The notes: generated from the letters alone by a model not told the origin. Positions 24,601-37,440 are shown, numbered from the stretch's first letter. The stretch is 64,000 bases of DNA from Marisa cornuarietis (GCA_004794655.1 SMMW01000013.1:1262001-1326000); one strand, 5' to 3'. Program-made: numbers and translations.

Positions 24601-27600
24601 TTATTTAATACCACAGACATGTGAACTTGCATCTGCATTTGGAAAGAAAGGTGTTTTCTGCTTTTAAAAAAGTCTAGACATGAGGTCTGACATCCACAAA
24701 GTGAAGTGTTAAAATGGCTGTTGGTGGCACAGTGATTAATGTGCTTGTCACCACAGCAATGAGTATCTGATGTCTCGAGTTTATATCTCGGATCTCTCTC
24801 TCTCTGTGGATGTAACATCTTTTCACAAACTGACTATCTGTGGATACCTCCCCCCAAATGTCTTTCTATTTTCTGTTTTTAAGTATTTCGTTTAATTAGC
24901 AAATATTTACTTCAGTTTCCTATATTTAAAAATGCCATTCAACTGCTCTTGAATTACACTTTTTAACCATTCTTCATAAATGCATGCACCTCCATTTTGT
25001 TCTTGACCTTCTGTTAACTCTTCCCATTAAGTTCCCACCCGGAAATATGAACGTCTTCATAGCTACAGCGCTCAGTTGTGTCGAGACACATATATTAAAT
25101 AAGGTCTTAACACATTATCACATTAAAAGACAACATGGCATGTTGAAAAAAATGAAGCTGCTCAAAAAAAGACTTACAGGGTTGTGAAGCACAAGCTTCT
25201 TTAAGTCTTTGACATCTTCACTCATTGTGGCACTCATTAAGAATGCCTGATAGATCTTTGGCAATTCTCTGTTAAAACAACAAAAATGCAAGAAATTAAG
25301 AAGCATTTCTTGCAGAACTTGAAGACTTTTTTGTGCTAGTCTTTTTTCTTCTTTAACAAAAGAAACACCAAAATGAAGAGAATCAACCATGCACAAATGA
25401 AGCTAAAAAATGTTGATTTAAGTTTTAAAAAATATCCCGATAATAAATTTGGATGAAATCTAATATATAGTAATAAATGCTTTCAATTTGTTAATACAAC
25501 TTCAATACGACTAATGCCAAAGCCTGTCATAAAATGCACAAAGAAGAAATTATCTTTTTTTTCCAAAGAGAAAATATTTCTTTAAAAATTTTAAATCAAG
25601 GTTTCTCAAGAAATTATAAAAGGCTAGATGCCTTGGCAAATATGATCTGATCATTCTGATTCCAGCAGCCAAGCAGCTCGAACAAGTGCTAACATGGATC
25701 TCATGCTTTTCTATGTGGAATGCAGAGACTGATAATCAAATTATTCAGCACACATTCACACATGAAAGTACTTACTCAATCAGATTCTTAATGTCCTTTT
25801 CATAACCAAAAGAAAAAACCAAGTCTGCTTCATCTATAACAACCATCTGTACAGCGCTTAGTGTCATATTTCTAGCACACACATGGCCAAGGATGCGACT
25901 TGGCGTCCCCACTACAATGTCTGGCTTTTCCACAAGCAGGGGCCTGCAAATGGGTCATTCAGACAACATTAAGGAAAGTGTGAAAAACTATAATTCCTTG
26001 CTGCAAATTTCACAAGTAGCCAAGCTAAATTGATTCCATTCATAATGATCATTCTAAAGTTTTCAAAATGTAAGCACAAAATAGCAACAGTAACAAAAAG
26101 AAAAAGCTGTGTACTGTGTGTATCTTAATAGTTTCTGACTTATCTTTGCAATAAAATATTGTGGACAAAAATATTATCAAAAAAAACCGAACTTCACAAT
26201 ACACCAAATTGTGAAAGACAACATTTAACAGCAAATGTGCAATAACACAGAATTATCACTTGTTCCAAAAGCTTCTTTTTAAATAATCAAAATGAATTCA
26301 GAATTTGTGATTAATTAACAAACCATGCTGCTACTACTAATATTAAATTAACATAATTATTAATCTATTTCTTTTAAAACAAAGAAAATTTTGGCATGTT
26401 TATCTTGATTACAGTTAGATGTACTTTCTTTATCACATAAGTTGTTAACTGTAACAATAATAAAAAAAATTCTTGAATTACTTGAACAGTAACTTCTGTT
26501 ACCTTTGTGACTCAAGAGAAGCTGTAGGTGACACATCCACACACTTGATCTCTCTAGAGCAACAACTAGTTACTTCCTGAGGGTAGGACAAGCAAACAGA
26601 AACTTTATTATTAACACCATAGACAGCAGACTAATGACTATCGTGCTAACACCTTCAGTTCACTTAGTAATTAGTAAATAAATAATAATAAAAATGAAGA
26701 TATGATGGTCAAGCAATTCTGTTTCAACTGCTGGATTGTGAGATTCTGATACCACATTCAGTGAGGAAAATTTTAACATCTTGTTTATAAAAAATATGCT
26801 CTCAGAAGGTTTGTCACCTGCCACACTTAAATCTTTACAATTCTGAGTTTCTTCTTCCTTTACCTAATAGATGTGGATTTATGACTATACATGTAAAGAG
26901 TTAAATGCGTAACCAAATGAGTTCAAGAAACATTACCAGAATATTCTTGTATGCCTGGGCACAAAGTTCTTTAGATGGAGTCAAAACTACAACCCTGACT
27001 TCCTGCTGTACTGCATTCTACAAACAGATATAAAAGCAGTCCAGTAATACAAGTCCATGCTGACACTAGGAAAGCAGGAAAAAATGATTCTCCTATACTT
27101 AAGTTCTCTTACGCACCAGCAGTATTTGTAACAGCAAGTGTGCATGTCCTTAAGTCAAATGAAGAGATATCGCTCAGGTTGTTGTGTTCAAGAAGCAAAT
27201 TTTTTAGCTCAGAAAATGAAACAGCTGAGTTTGGAATACAGCCCAACAGATCTGAACTTTATTTAGAAGCTTTGAATGTTAAAAAACTAATTAAATGGTC
27301 CAAACTGAATTCATTCAACAGACTGGTAAGTCAATCTTCTCCAGATCAAAATTTAATGGGCAACAATCACAATTGCAGTCTATGTTGCATTATTACTAAT
27401 TATCTGTTACTAAGTGGGAACATCTAAGTTAATTTTCCTATGTGTGTTATTATTAATAAAATATAAACAAATTTCAAATGAGTTTTTCTACGATAAACTC
27501 CTATATTTTTTATGGTTTCAATCATTGCATTTTTATTTCATCGTTACAACTGACTGCTGATAAAGATTTTTTTACAATTAAAAATATATTGATGGTTTGA

Positions 27601-29617
27601 AACATGTTTATTATGTAAAATCTTATTTCATCCTCATTTAGCTGCATGCAAAATTTTTTATTTACTTACTGATACTAGCGCGTTTTTCTGTTTAAGCTTT
27701 TTATAATGTGTTTATCACCCTCAATTTTTTTCTCTCCTTTTTTAGCTGTTTCGAGCTGGCACTTCAATACTGCCTTCACACTGTCAGTTGTTTTTAGCAT
27801 TATGCTGGATAAAGATACGGCTGATGATGTTGTGTTTGTGACTTTGTCATGATGTTACTTGTAGACCAGACAGTGCAGGAGCCTTCGATGTTGCATATCT
27901 GGTGCTTGATCTACCAGCAGCTGGTTTTAACAGCTCGTGCTTTAGTATAGTAAGCACTACTATGGGAGAAGATCTCTTTGTTTAACGGAAAGTCCAAAAC
28001 TTGCTTGTACTGAGTAAGTGACTGGAAAACAATCGATTTTGAAATGTTTTGAGCAAATTCTTGAGTGCGGTATGGGGAAGAAGTTCGCACAGCACGTTTG
28101 AACAAAGCAGAGATCTGTATCTACACATCTCTGAATAAAATTAATCCACTGGCGCTGGCTGCCATTATCTTTAGGATTTCCTTAACGAGTACAAACTAAC
28201 TCCATATGAAGAGAACATTCAGCAATAGCACAGTGTGTCCTGATCAGTTGTGTTTAACCGAGGATTGCATCTTTTCTCTTCAAATTCAGCTCATGCAAAC
28301 GATGCTATTTTTAGAAATACTTCCCTTTCTTTCACTTCCTGTTTTCTCAACAAATCCACGTGTGCTTAAGAGAAAAATATTAATATAACATCTCTCATGT
28401 CTCTTTGTCATAAAATACCTCTGGAATATGTTTTTGTCATACTTTATGCTCTGTTTCCAGAAATTTTTGCTGAGCAATCAGGTTAGCCTTTAATATTAGC
28501 TAGGGAGATGTAATACAGAAAAAACTTACAACTTTTGAGTCCAACAGCTTCTGAACAACTGGTATAACATAGGCTGCTGTTTTTCCAGATCCTGTTCTGG
28601 CTCTTGCCAAAACATCTTTTCCTTCCAAAGCTAAAGGGATTGCTTTTTCCTGAATAGGTGTAGGTTCTGACCATCCTAATTTAGCAATTGCCTGTAAAAC
28701 AAAAGGGCTATTAGTAACAGACATTTAAATTTCCGACCTCTCTTACTTACTATATCTTCTAATTTCTCAGTGTGTGTTTAAGTTGATAAAAAAAGAGTTT
28801 TATAGTGAAACTACATAAAACTTTTTTTTATTTAGTTTATTACTTATGGGTGTTCCTAACAACAGAAAACTTCTATCTCTGTTGTGGACAGAAGTAGATA
28901 ATAAAGATGTATTGAGCTGTTTAGTGACAAAACTAGAATGAGACTACAGTCTTTTAAAACACTTCAACGTCTAATAAATCATTTTAAAGTAAGACTAGAT
29001 TCACATTTTTTTGGCTTCGCCATTCATCTGAACCTAGGGGACTGTGAACACATTATACTTAAATTTGCTGACATTAAAGATAACTACACACTGGTGTTTT
29101 ATTCTTCTTGATGACCCTCTTTCTAAAAGTTAACCTAACCTGCCATTTGTTTTTTTAAGATTTACTCTGAGGCTGTCCTTCGTTGTTTCGGCCATGCGAC
29201 TTCTGAACGCTACTGTGTACGAATAAATGATGATCTTATGTAAGCCTAAATGATGACTATGAAAGTCTATCTGGTGAAACGGATATGGATAAGTTGTAGT
29301 ATTGCTGTTTTGGTGTTGTGCTTCCATATAGAGCTGCACCTAACTGCCCTCTGAAGTAAATAACTCTTTTAAACACACACAAACAAACAAACATCTGCCT
29401 AGACGCTCTGTATGCGTGTGTTGTGAGACGGAGAGAGAAGCTGTCAATCTAACTTCAACTTGGCCAAGTGACGAAAGCGATTATTAGATGTTATGCAGAT
29501 GGCCTACATCAATCATGGGTTAATCAAGTGTTAGCTGATAAATTAAACGGACAAGAAAAAAGAGTACAAAACCTTCAAAATTCGGTCGTCCAGTCCCATC
29601 TCGTTAAACGACTCCAT
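18667..29617 (-). CDS. DDX56: DDX56-type DEAD-box RNA helicase, 17 exons
   Basis: ATP-dependent RNA helicase. DDX56 (yeast Dbp9) acts in the nucleolus in large-subunit ribosome assembly. Coding exons, from the 5' end: 29617-29573, 28691-28530, 27017-26937, 26576-26503, 25943-25776, 25268-25178, 24518-24454, 23443-23339, 22833-22762, 22552-22445, 21762-21649, 21040-20940, 20708-20638, 20342-20253, 19939-19834, 19653-19553, 18732-18667. All have GT-AG borders with matching phases and sum to 539 residues, near the human length of about 547. Motifs seen: Q-motif GWSEPTPIQ (21-29), ARTGSGKT (46-53), TPSKEL (82-87), GTPSR (133-137), DEAD (158-161), SAT (189-191), RGID (334-337), HRVGRTAR (358-365), and a lysine-rich nucleolar-type tail. 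The start at 29,617 has A at -3 and G at +4. An in-frame ATG at 29,668 would add 17 residues. Confidence 0.96.
24712..24830 (+). repeat. tRNA-related SINE in a DDX56 intron
   Basis: An A-box-like ggtggcacagtgattaatgt and a B-box-like ctcgagtttatatctcgg are followed by a (TC)n stretch and gtggatgtaacatcttttca. That tail resembles the body of the SINE at 60,486 (tgtatgtaacacctgttcac). It is inserted opposite to the gene, in the intron between DDX56 exons 6 and 7. Confidence 0.5.
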
Positions 29618-30243
29618 CTTGGAACATGTGGGGGAAGGTAATTCTTTCGTTTCTGTTGTACTGTCCATGAAGTGACTTCCCCTGGCCGTCTGCTTTTCGT
29701 CTATCAGCTCTTGAACACTCGACAAACTGAAAAGCAAAATAATGACAGAATGTGGTATTTTTACCTCATTTTTCATGTACAGTTAAGAAAAAACCGGTGG
29801 AAACGATTAAATGAGATTAAATCTGCTGAATTTCATTTTTAGTTATTCACTGAACAATGTACTAAATACTCCTGCAGGCAACTTAACGTTCGCATCGTCT
29901 GAAACGAAATACACAAAAAAGCAAAATTTAAGTCCAACAGTATACAATATTAATAGTTAAGTACTGATTGTGTCGCTTGAAGCATGATAGCCCATGAGAT
30001 GTCCTTGTTACAAGAGCAGGCAACGTCGACATTGGTGAATGGGCAGTTAATTATAATTAAGTGGCTCACTGTGTCTAAAGCACGGTGTATAACAGGCAAA
30101 TCCCAGCCCTTTCTTTCCACCACATTTCACATTCCATGAGGAATCAATATTATGTGGGCAGTAAGGGGTTTCGAGTAACAAGCAGAGATGACCCAGCAAT
30201 TACTGAAGACTTTGTGTGTGTGTGTGTGTGTGTTGTCATGCAG
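29618..30243. promoter_or_regulatory. shared divergent promoter region of DDX56 and UROS
   Basis: The DDX56 start (minus strand) and the first recognisable UROS exon (plus strand) are only about 0.6 kb apart and face away from each other. No other gene lies between them. A minus-strand CCAAT motif lies near 30,030-30,035. There is no strong CpG island or TATA box. A GT microsatellite (about 30,212-30,233) lies at the UROS edge. Both genes are housekeeping genes, so shared control is plausible, but it is inferred from arrangement alone. Confidence 0.5.
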
Positions 30244-33200
30244 GCTGTCATCGTCATCGAGGCAGAGCAGAACAAAGTAACAGAACACGTGTACTCTTGC
30301 TGAAGGCGCCAAAAGAAGACGAAGAAGATCCATACATAAATGTATGTGTTTTAGTTTCATTACTGCATCATAACCTATATGTTATTCATGATGCTAAGAG
30401 TTGTGTAAGTATGCATGCAAGTACTTGAAAGCTCAGTTTCTGATTTTGTTCCACAGCTACTTGAGGAGGCAGGTTTTGATGCAACAGTTGTTCCAGTGTT
30501 GTCATTCAGATTTATCAATCAAGAAGAGCTAGCAGCAGCATTGCAACATGCTGAAAGTCTCTCTGGTGTCATTTTTACAAGTCCTCGTGCAGTTCAAGCT
30601 GTATCCAAAGCCATTTCATGCATATCAGGTTTGTCAGTATCAAGCAACTCTTTCTCCATCTTCTTGGTGATTAGATGTGTATAGTTTTACTTATGAACTA
30701 TCATGGTTTTGTGTGTGTGTGTTTTTTTTAAATTTTTAGTGTTTTGATATTCATGTAGAGAATATCTTTAGGCTTTCATTTTATCAATAGTTAAGTTTCT
30801 TTCAGCAAGTCCTAAAAAGTTAAACATAACTTGAATGCTCTGAGAATGCTCTTACCTTATTTACAAACATTCAGCCACTCCCTTACAATCACACCTTTTT
30901 AGATAAGACATTAACATGCCAATCCTGTATGGGTAAAACTCAATAAGAATGTCACCTTAAAGATATTTTTTGTAGAATGTATATTTCCTTACAGATGATG
31001 CACCAGTGTTTGACCCATCCTTACTTAGATGTTTTGTAGTAGGGCATGCAACTGCAAATGCAGGCAAGTTGTGAAAAATATTACAAGTATTTATGTTTCC
31101 TTATATGTTTCCCACAAAGCTTGCCCTTATTTACCTACCCATTCTTCTTCTAATTATATTTATTATTTGTTCAAATAATTCATTGAATTTAACCCAAGCA
31201 TTTGATGAAGTATATTCAAGCATCACTTGCTTCCTCTCCTTTTTTTGTTTATTAACTCAACATTTATGTTATGAGATGTCCTACATCTGTTTGAAGGATT
31301 AAAAAAACTGCTTTGCATTGTTTAATGATCACACTTTTTGGACAAGATGTCTTAGTTTCTTAAATAACATGTTTGTGGCGACATTTAAAACTTTCTCATC
31401 TTCAGATCAAGTGTGGCTTAATAAATTATAAATTAGCTACTTGTTTTATTAGCACATGCACTAGGATTCAAGACAGAAGGGGCTGAAGCAGGCAGTGGTG
31501 AGAATCTTGCAGAGCTTATCATCAGCATAGGTAAGACATGTGCCTGTATGGCTGTCTTTTTCTTGACTGTGCATTCCCCTTTTTATGCTGTCTGTCTTAA
31601 TAGTCTGATTTACTCTCTCTTCTGTTCATTTTTCTTCTATAGTTTTTAATGTGTATAGTTTGTTTCTTTCAAGCTTACACTTTGGAGGGTATGAAAAGCA
31701 TTATGAATCAAGCAGGTACACTTTGTACTGAAAAAACAATATTCATTGCAGTGTTATTGTTTAAGTATTTTCTGTACGTGTTTTGATTGATCATATGTAT
31801 ACCTTTTTTCCTTAGGGAACTCAAACGACACAAGACCTCTTCTTTATCCATGTGCAAACATCAGACGTGACGTTCTTTTGCAGCTGCTGCATGATGCAAG
31901 TATGATTACTGCAGATTTCTTCGTTCTTTATCAGTTTTATGTGAAAAACTATTTTTGTGCAATAACTGACATAAGTCAAAAACAATTATTCATGTGGTTC
32001 TGTATCTTCCCTCCTTTGTTCATGCCTGATTTTTTTATTTTATTTTTATTATTATGATTGTTTGATCGTGGGCTACATGCAAGATTGTGTTTTGTACCTG
32101 GTGAAGAGGAGTGCTTCCTGATTTTCTCTATAAATAGTAAAACGTTTCAGTCTCTAACAAAAAGCTACATACAAGCTCTTTTTTTTTTCGTTCACTTGCA
32201 GATCATGATCTCTTGTCTTTTGTATTAGTTTTGAAATGACTTGGTGTATTAAGATAACAAACACATCTAAGGGCCATATTATGATTTCTAAATGTTTTTT
32301 AGTTTTAGTTTTTATTGGGTTTTTTTCCTATCTATTTTTAAAGAAACTATGCATTTAACAGAAGATGAAGTCAGGCATGAAAAATTAAGGAAAGTGAAGA
32401 CTCAGCTAAGGAGTGAGAGAATAGGAAATTATATGAAAATGAACCACGTCAGTCACCTTATTTGCATAACTTTTTACTAAAAATTTGTGAGTTAGAGTGT
32501 GATATAGCTTTAGCTTTGAGCACATGTAATGCATATTTCTTTTGCAGATTGTAAAACTAAGGAAATAGTTGCCTACGAAACCTGTGCCAGTGAAAAATTG
32601 GATGAAGACATCAAATTATTGATTGAAACTAAGGTGCTTACTATAAAATAATGCACAGGTTGCCTGATGAGAAAAATAGCTCACTCTTTATTAGAACCAT
32701 GAAGCGAACAAGATAATTATGTGATTATGCCTTGTGTTTTAAGAGGAAATGATGGCCTAGCCTAACAAAAAAACACTTTGCTTTCTTGATTTTGCTTTGT
32801 GAGCGTACTTGCCATCTTTTGTACATCTTCTAATCTGGCAACCTTTCCAGTCTACTTCAGTCATACAAAATTATTTATTTATGCAAAACTTCATCAATCA
32901 TTACTTTGAAAACCATCTGTGCTTGTAAACATTTTTTTGTTTTATTATTTTTAGTACTAGTAATAGCGTTTATTTCAGTGTATGCAATATATATATATAT
33001 ATAAATAATATAGTTGTATTATAAATTAGAAGTGTGACAGATCAAATTTAACAAGAAACATAAACATTTTCTTGTATACTTTTATGCAGTGAATTATTAT
33101 CTGTTATTTATTTTGAGTTACATTTGTCCCATCTAAAATCTTCTTGGATTTACTTTAGCAGATAGAGTGCTGCTTTACTAAACTTTGTCATGTGTTCAGG

Positions 33201-33754
33201 GTATACCTGAGATCATGGTGTTCTTCAGCCCATCAGGAGTTCAGTTCACAGCACACCTGATAAAGAAAGGCATGGTACCTTTGAAAAAGATAAAGGTCAG
33301 TTTGGTCTTTGATTTTGCACTTATCCTGACCAGAAACATTTTTTAAAAATTAGTTAAAACACACACACACACACACACACAGGGAGATACTGTAACCTGA
33401 TGGTTGGTGTTCTTGTCTAGAGTAGGAGCTGCCAGTTCCAGGTTTGCCCATGCCTGTGTTTGGAAAACTTCTGGTGCCCAGCCAGCAATGCTTACCTGAT
33501 TTGTTAGGGAAGGACATGGTGAAGCATTTTAAAATGGCAACCAAGCTAGACGTAAAGCTGCATCTTTTACCTATCAAATCTCATTAATTTTTCTGCACCA
33601 TTCTGTCTTTTATTTACAGGTGTGTGCTCTTGGTCCATCCACACACCAAGCATTGCTCAGTCAGGGCTATGAAGTTAGTGGTGTTGCCAGTAAGCCAGAC
33701 CCTGCCAGCCTTCTAAAACTGTTACAAGAAGTTGACAGAAAGGACTCAGTCTAG
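30244..33754 (+). CDS. UROS: uroporphyrinogen-III synthase, 8 recognised exons, 5' end uncertain
   Basis: It catalyses ring closure with D-ring inversion, turning hydroxymethylbilane into uroporphyrinogen III in cytosolic haem synthesis. Exons: about 30244-30341, 30457-30628, 30995-31063, 31453-31530, 31816-31899, 32548-32633, 33200-33295, 33620-33754. Family signatures seen: RVLLLKAPKEDEEDPYI near the start, VPVLSFRF, FTSPRAVQAV, VVGHATANA, YPCANIRRDVL, VAYETC, VFFSPSG and ALGPSTHQAL. Length is close to the human 265. Intron 3 starts GC (AG/GCAAGT); the others are GT-AG. No in-frame ATG precedes RVLLLK in this exon (stop at 30,204), so the start must lie upstream. One phase-matched candidate is ATG at 30,136 with a donor at 30,161 and an acceptor ending at 30,243. 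Confidence 0.93.
33359..33590 (+). repeat. AC microsatellite plus SINE-like insertion in UROS intron 7
   Basis: A (AC)11-12 run (33,359-33,381) is followed by a tRNA-SINE-like sequence. It has an A-box-like taacctgatggttggtgttc and a B-box-like ccagttccaggtttgccc, then a body that includes cttctggtgcccagccagca. The body shares a GCCCAG pattern with the SINE at 60,486-60,700. It ends about 10 bases before the run-in to the exon 8 acceptor. Confidence 0.45.
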
Positions 33755-34296
33755 ATTTCTATAGTCAACCGTAACTCCTGTGATAATAGTTGGGACTACG
33801 TTTGTTTGAGAGTGCAGGAGCATACCTTCTTGGTTTGTTTTTATAATCAATGTGAATCTGTGATAGTCTTCTGTGATCTCTAGAAGACCCTGACATTTTT
33901 CAATGATGCATGCAAAAGCAGTACATCAAATGCTGCTAGCAGGTAGATCTTTCGAAACATTTTGAGTTGATTGAAATGATAACAAGATTTTTTTAATTAT
34001 AAACTTTGATTACTTGAAGATTACTGGTTGCAAAATGTCAAAAGAGATTGTGGCTAATTTTTTTCATAAATTTTTTATGCAGAAGTGCATGTAAATGATT
34101 ACTATTCTGTTTTTTAAAGTTTCACAGAATCATAGTGTTTATAAGGTTGGTAGAATGACAGAATTAACAATATGTTAATGAAAAGATTCTGTAAATTCTA
34201 AAATTGACACAGTGGTATTTTCATGCTGATAATTTATTCCGAATTATGAAAGTATGAAATTTTTTTTGTCAAGCAGTTTTTACCCTATGTATCATC

Positions 34297-34302
34297 AATA
34301 AA
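34297..34302 (+). terminator. UROS polyadenylation signal
   Basis: A canonical AATAAA lies 543 bases past the UROS stop, followed by a T-rich stretch. It is the best candidate for the 3' end of the transcript. Confidence 0.6.
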
Positions 34303-34596
34303 ACTGCATCATCATTGTTACCCGTATCTCTCATTACTTTAGAGCCCCTAACTTACAACTTTTAATTCAGAATTCTGATGCCAACAAACAATACAAATGC
34401 ATTACTCAAGGCCTGTGACGCCATCCTGACACTGAAAGCAGAAGGTTTTACAAGGGAGTTTTGGAAATTATGTGGTTAAACAGAGATATTGGTTATAATC
34501 CTGCTGAATGGAGGGGAGTGGAGCTGAGCAGATACAACACATTAATGAACTGATTTGTATAAAAGGACAAATAACTTCGGAAACAAGACTCATATA

Positions 34597-34690
34597 CTTA
34601 TTATTATTATTATTAAAGTAGATTTATATAGCGCAATTTTCAACCAGAGTCGACTCAATACGCCTTCCAAAACACAAAAAAACAAAAAGC
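34597..34690 (-). repeat. LINE/SINE 3' tail with (TTA)n
   Basis: On the minus strand the sequence reads ttgcgctatataaatctact and then (TAA)n. This is the same kind of gcgctatataaat tail as that of the RTE element at 17,154-17,210. Only the tail is present. Confidence 0.5.
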
Positions 34691-35070
34691 TTTAAAACAG
34701 ATTGACACAGAAACCACGTTCAAACAAAGACCAAACTTATTAACAAACAATTATACAGAGACATTGCAACAAACAAAAATACAAGGTAGAAAAAGAAAAT
34801 ACCGCACACAAGCATGAACATAACATCTAAAGGATAACATTGAGAGTCATGGCGTGGCGGAGTCTACAGCTGTGAGCTAAACCATTCGACGGATGTCAGC
34901 AGACACAGTCACAGTGAGTGCAACTCAAGACGCCCAGAGCACGCATGCATGTCCACACGATGACGACGAAGACAAGCAGACAAATGGCCACCCATGTCCC
35001 ACGTGCACGCAGATTGCTGACAGAGGCGTCGCCTCAACACAAATGCCGCACAAAAGTTCACAAGACATCA

Positions 35071-35385
35071 GAAGGTTTCAGTCCACGCTGCTGACACACG
35101 TTGATCAAGAATCCAAAATGTAGCAAAGCGGTTGGGAGATGAGGAATTGTCAAATGTGCAGTGATGGAAGTGGAGAAGATAAGATAATATTGCTGTTGAG
35201 ATCGCTAGACGACAAAATCTTGCGACGAGTGGCGCGAAGAAATCGTTACAAAGAGGCTGGCTTTCGATGTGACAACAGAAGGTTTCAATCCACGCTGCTG
35301 GTGCACGTTGATCTAGAAGCCAAAATGTTCGAAGTGATTCGGAGATGAGAAATTGTCAAATTTGCAGAGAGCAAAGTGGATAAAA
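35071..35385 (+). repeat. direct repeat of about 110 bp, 207-bp offset
   Basis: gaaggtttcagtccacgctg (from 35,071) recurs as gaaggtttcaatccacgctg (from 35,278). Similarity continues through cacgttgatc, ccaaaatg, gagatgag(g)aattgtcaaat and the start of gcaaagtgg. The two copies differ at roughly one base in eight. The interval between them is unrelated. Open frames across both copies are interrupted. Confidence 0.7.
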
Positions 35386-35619
35386 CATGACTGTACAGAT
35401 CTCTGGTAAATTCTCTTTTAAAATCTACAGATCTCTTCCCCATGTTGCCCCAAGGCAACAACTTACCCTCGCTTCATAACTACTGCCCTCCCATCAGGAG
35501 TGTCTCAAGCTGGCCAAGCTGCAGGTGAGGACTGCTGGGTGCTGGAACCAGGAAGCTACAGCTAAGCTACAAGATTGTCCTACCTGTACCTACTTCAATA
35601 AAGTAAGGATTGGTTGTAC

Positions 35620-35745
35620 TGGGTTCAGATCTCGTCTCAGGTACATTGTTCTTTCTCTGCTAAGGCATCTGTTTACAGGTCTGGCTGCCTTGCTGTGATA
35701 TATCTTTAGTTGCTGGCTCAGCGTAGAACACCAATTCCACCTTCC
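35620..35745 (+). repeat. SINE copy, same family as 8,138-8,318
   Basis: From gggttcagatctcgtctcag through cattgttctttctctgctaa and gcatctgtttacaggtctgg to tagttgctggctcagcgtag, this matches the body and tail of the SINE at 8,138-8,318. The A-box region is missing or diverged, so the copy is 5'-truncated. Confidence 0.7.
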
Positions 35746-36059
35746 CCCTTCTTGCATCGACTGGGAGGCATTGACAGCCCCCTGCGCCAACATTCATGAA
35801 CATAAAACGTCGCTTCGTCTTGTATTGCTTTCTATGGTTCAACGCCATTCTCAAGGACAAAATGAAGATGCATACAGGTCCAAAGACGTAACCACGAGGC
35901 AGGCTAAACATGATCTACAGAAACCCATACACAGAGCAAAAGCGGGGTTTAAGTGCAGACTCGTCCCATTTTCAGTCCCGAAACTCCTGTGCTGTGTGGC
36001 ATGGCCTTCAAACTACCACCGACTATAGGAAGACAGTGCCACCAACTAATGTGGACTCT

Positions 36060-37440
36060 ACCCTCTGTGGTAGGCTGAATGAGTTCTACATCCGATTCGA
36101 TCAGAATAATACCACACAAGTGACCGCCGCAGTACCTCCATCTGTTGTAACTGAGCACGAGGTGCAGAATTTATTCCGGTAACAAAGCTGCAGGAAAGCA
36201 GCAAACCATGTCTGCTCCAACACAGGCAATACGCCAGTCAGCTCTTGTCTGTCTTCACTGATATCTTCAACACAACCCTCTAAACTCTCTGTCATCCCTC
36301 GCTGTTTCAAATCATTAGCCATCGTCCCTGTCCCAAAGATGATCATGGTGACGTCACTAAACAACTCAGAGCCGTCAAACGTGGCCTTGATATCTGTCGT
36401 GATCAAAGTTTTGGAAAGACTGGTTCTCAAACATCTCTTATGCGCCACCAGAGGCAAACTGGATCATCTCCAATTTGCCCATCAGGCCAATCGGTCGAGC
36501 TCTCCACTTCGTCCTCTAGCGCTTTAATCCTGGCTCCCATGTACACCTCTTCTTTATAGGTTACAGCTTCACCTTCAACACCATCATCCCACAGAAATTA
36601 TTTATGTGTCAGCATTCGGTCTCTAGCTCCCAGTCAGTCTCCTTCCGGATCCTTCTTCATGGACCGACCCCAAAGAGAATTAATAATTGCCTACCCAAAT
36701 TCCTGATGTTCATTATGGGCGCACCTCAAGGTTGCGCGTCCTCCATCCCTTCCTGTACTGTCTCTTCACCAACGATTGGGTCTCATCTCACGGATCCGTT
36801 TGGACAGTGAAGCTTGTCGATGACACCACAGTGTAAGATCTCGTGGCCAACAAGAATGATGCTTACCGCCAAGAAGTGGATTATCTATTGGCGTAGAGCA
36901 ATGAAAATGGTACACAACTCAGTGTGTCTAAGACCGAGGAGATGGTTGTTGACTTCCGCAGGAAAAGAGGCCCTGAGGAGTCTTTTTTGTTATTAACGGT
37001 GTAAGGCCGTTGAGCAGGTTGACCTTTTTTATATTCCTGGTAATGACCATCTCGAATGAACTCTGATGGGAAAAAGTGTGGTATCGATTATCGAGAAGGC
37101 CCAACAACGACTTCCTGCGACAGGTGAAAAAGATCGGGGCAATCTGGTCCGGTTTTACCGGGCGGTGATCTAGAGTGTACTGACATTCTCACTTACCGTC
37201 TGCTGGTACAGTAGCACCACCCAGAAGCAGAAAGTCCGACCGGGTGGTGGGTGCAGCTAGCAGAACAATTGGCTGGGACCTACCCTCTGTAGGCACAATC
37301 TACGCCCAGTACAGTTTGTTCACGGCGCGTAAGATTGTGGCTGACGAATCCCACCTGGCCAATGACCTTTTTTGTCGCACTTCCTCTGGGTCAGGTGCAG
37401 ACATGTTCTTACCAGAACGCCCCACCTAAGAAACAGTTTT
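36060..37440 (+). pseudogene. Jockey-superfamily (CR1/L2/Rex-like) LINE relic
   Basis: Fragments in several frames match the usual order of a LINE reverse transcriptase. They are GRLNEFYIRFD (about 36,070), ALISVVIKVLERLVLKHLL then LDHLQFAHQANRS (36,384-36,500), GAPQGC (36,719-36,736), a VDDTTV-like catalytic loop (about 36,816) and the C-terminal VVGAASRTIGWDLPSVGTIY (37,243-37,302) to about 37,430. Multiple frameshifts and stops show that it is dead. It is on the plus strand between UROS and SLC17. Confidence 0.75.

Noticed and set aside
32340..32450. Possible extra UROS exon (ETMHLTEDEVRHEKLRKVK)
   Set aside because: The flanking exons join in phase and align with the family without it. 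Including it would interrupt a conserved region, although it has an AG before it.
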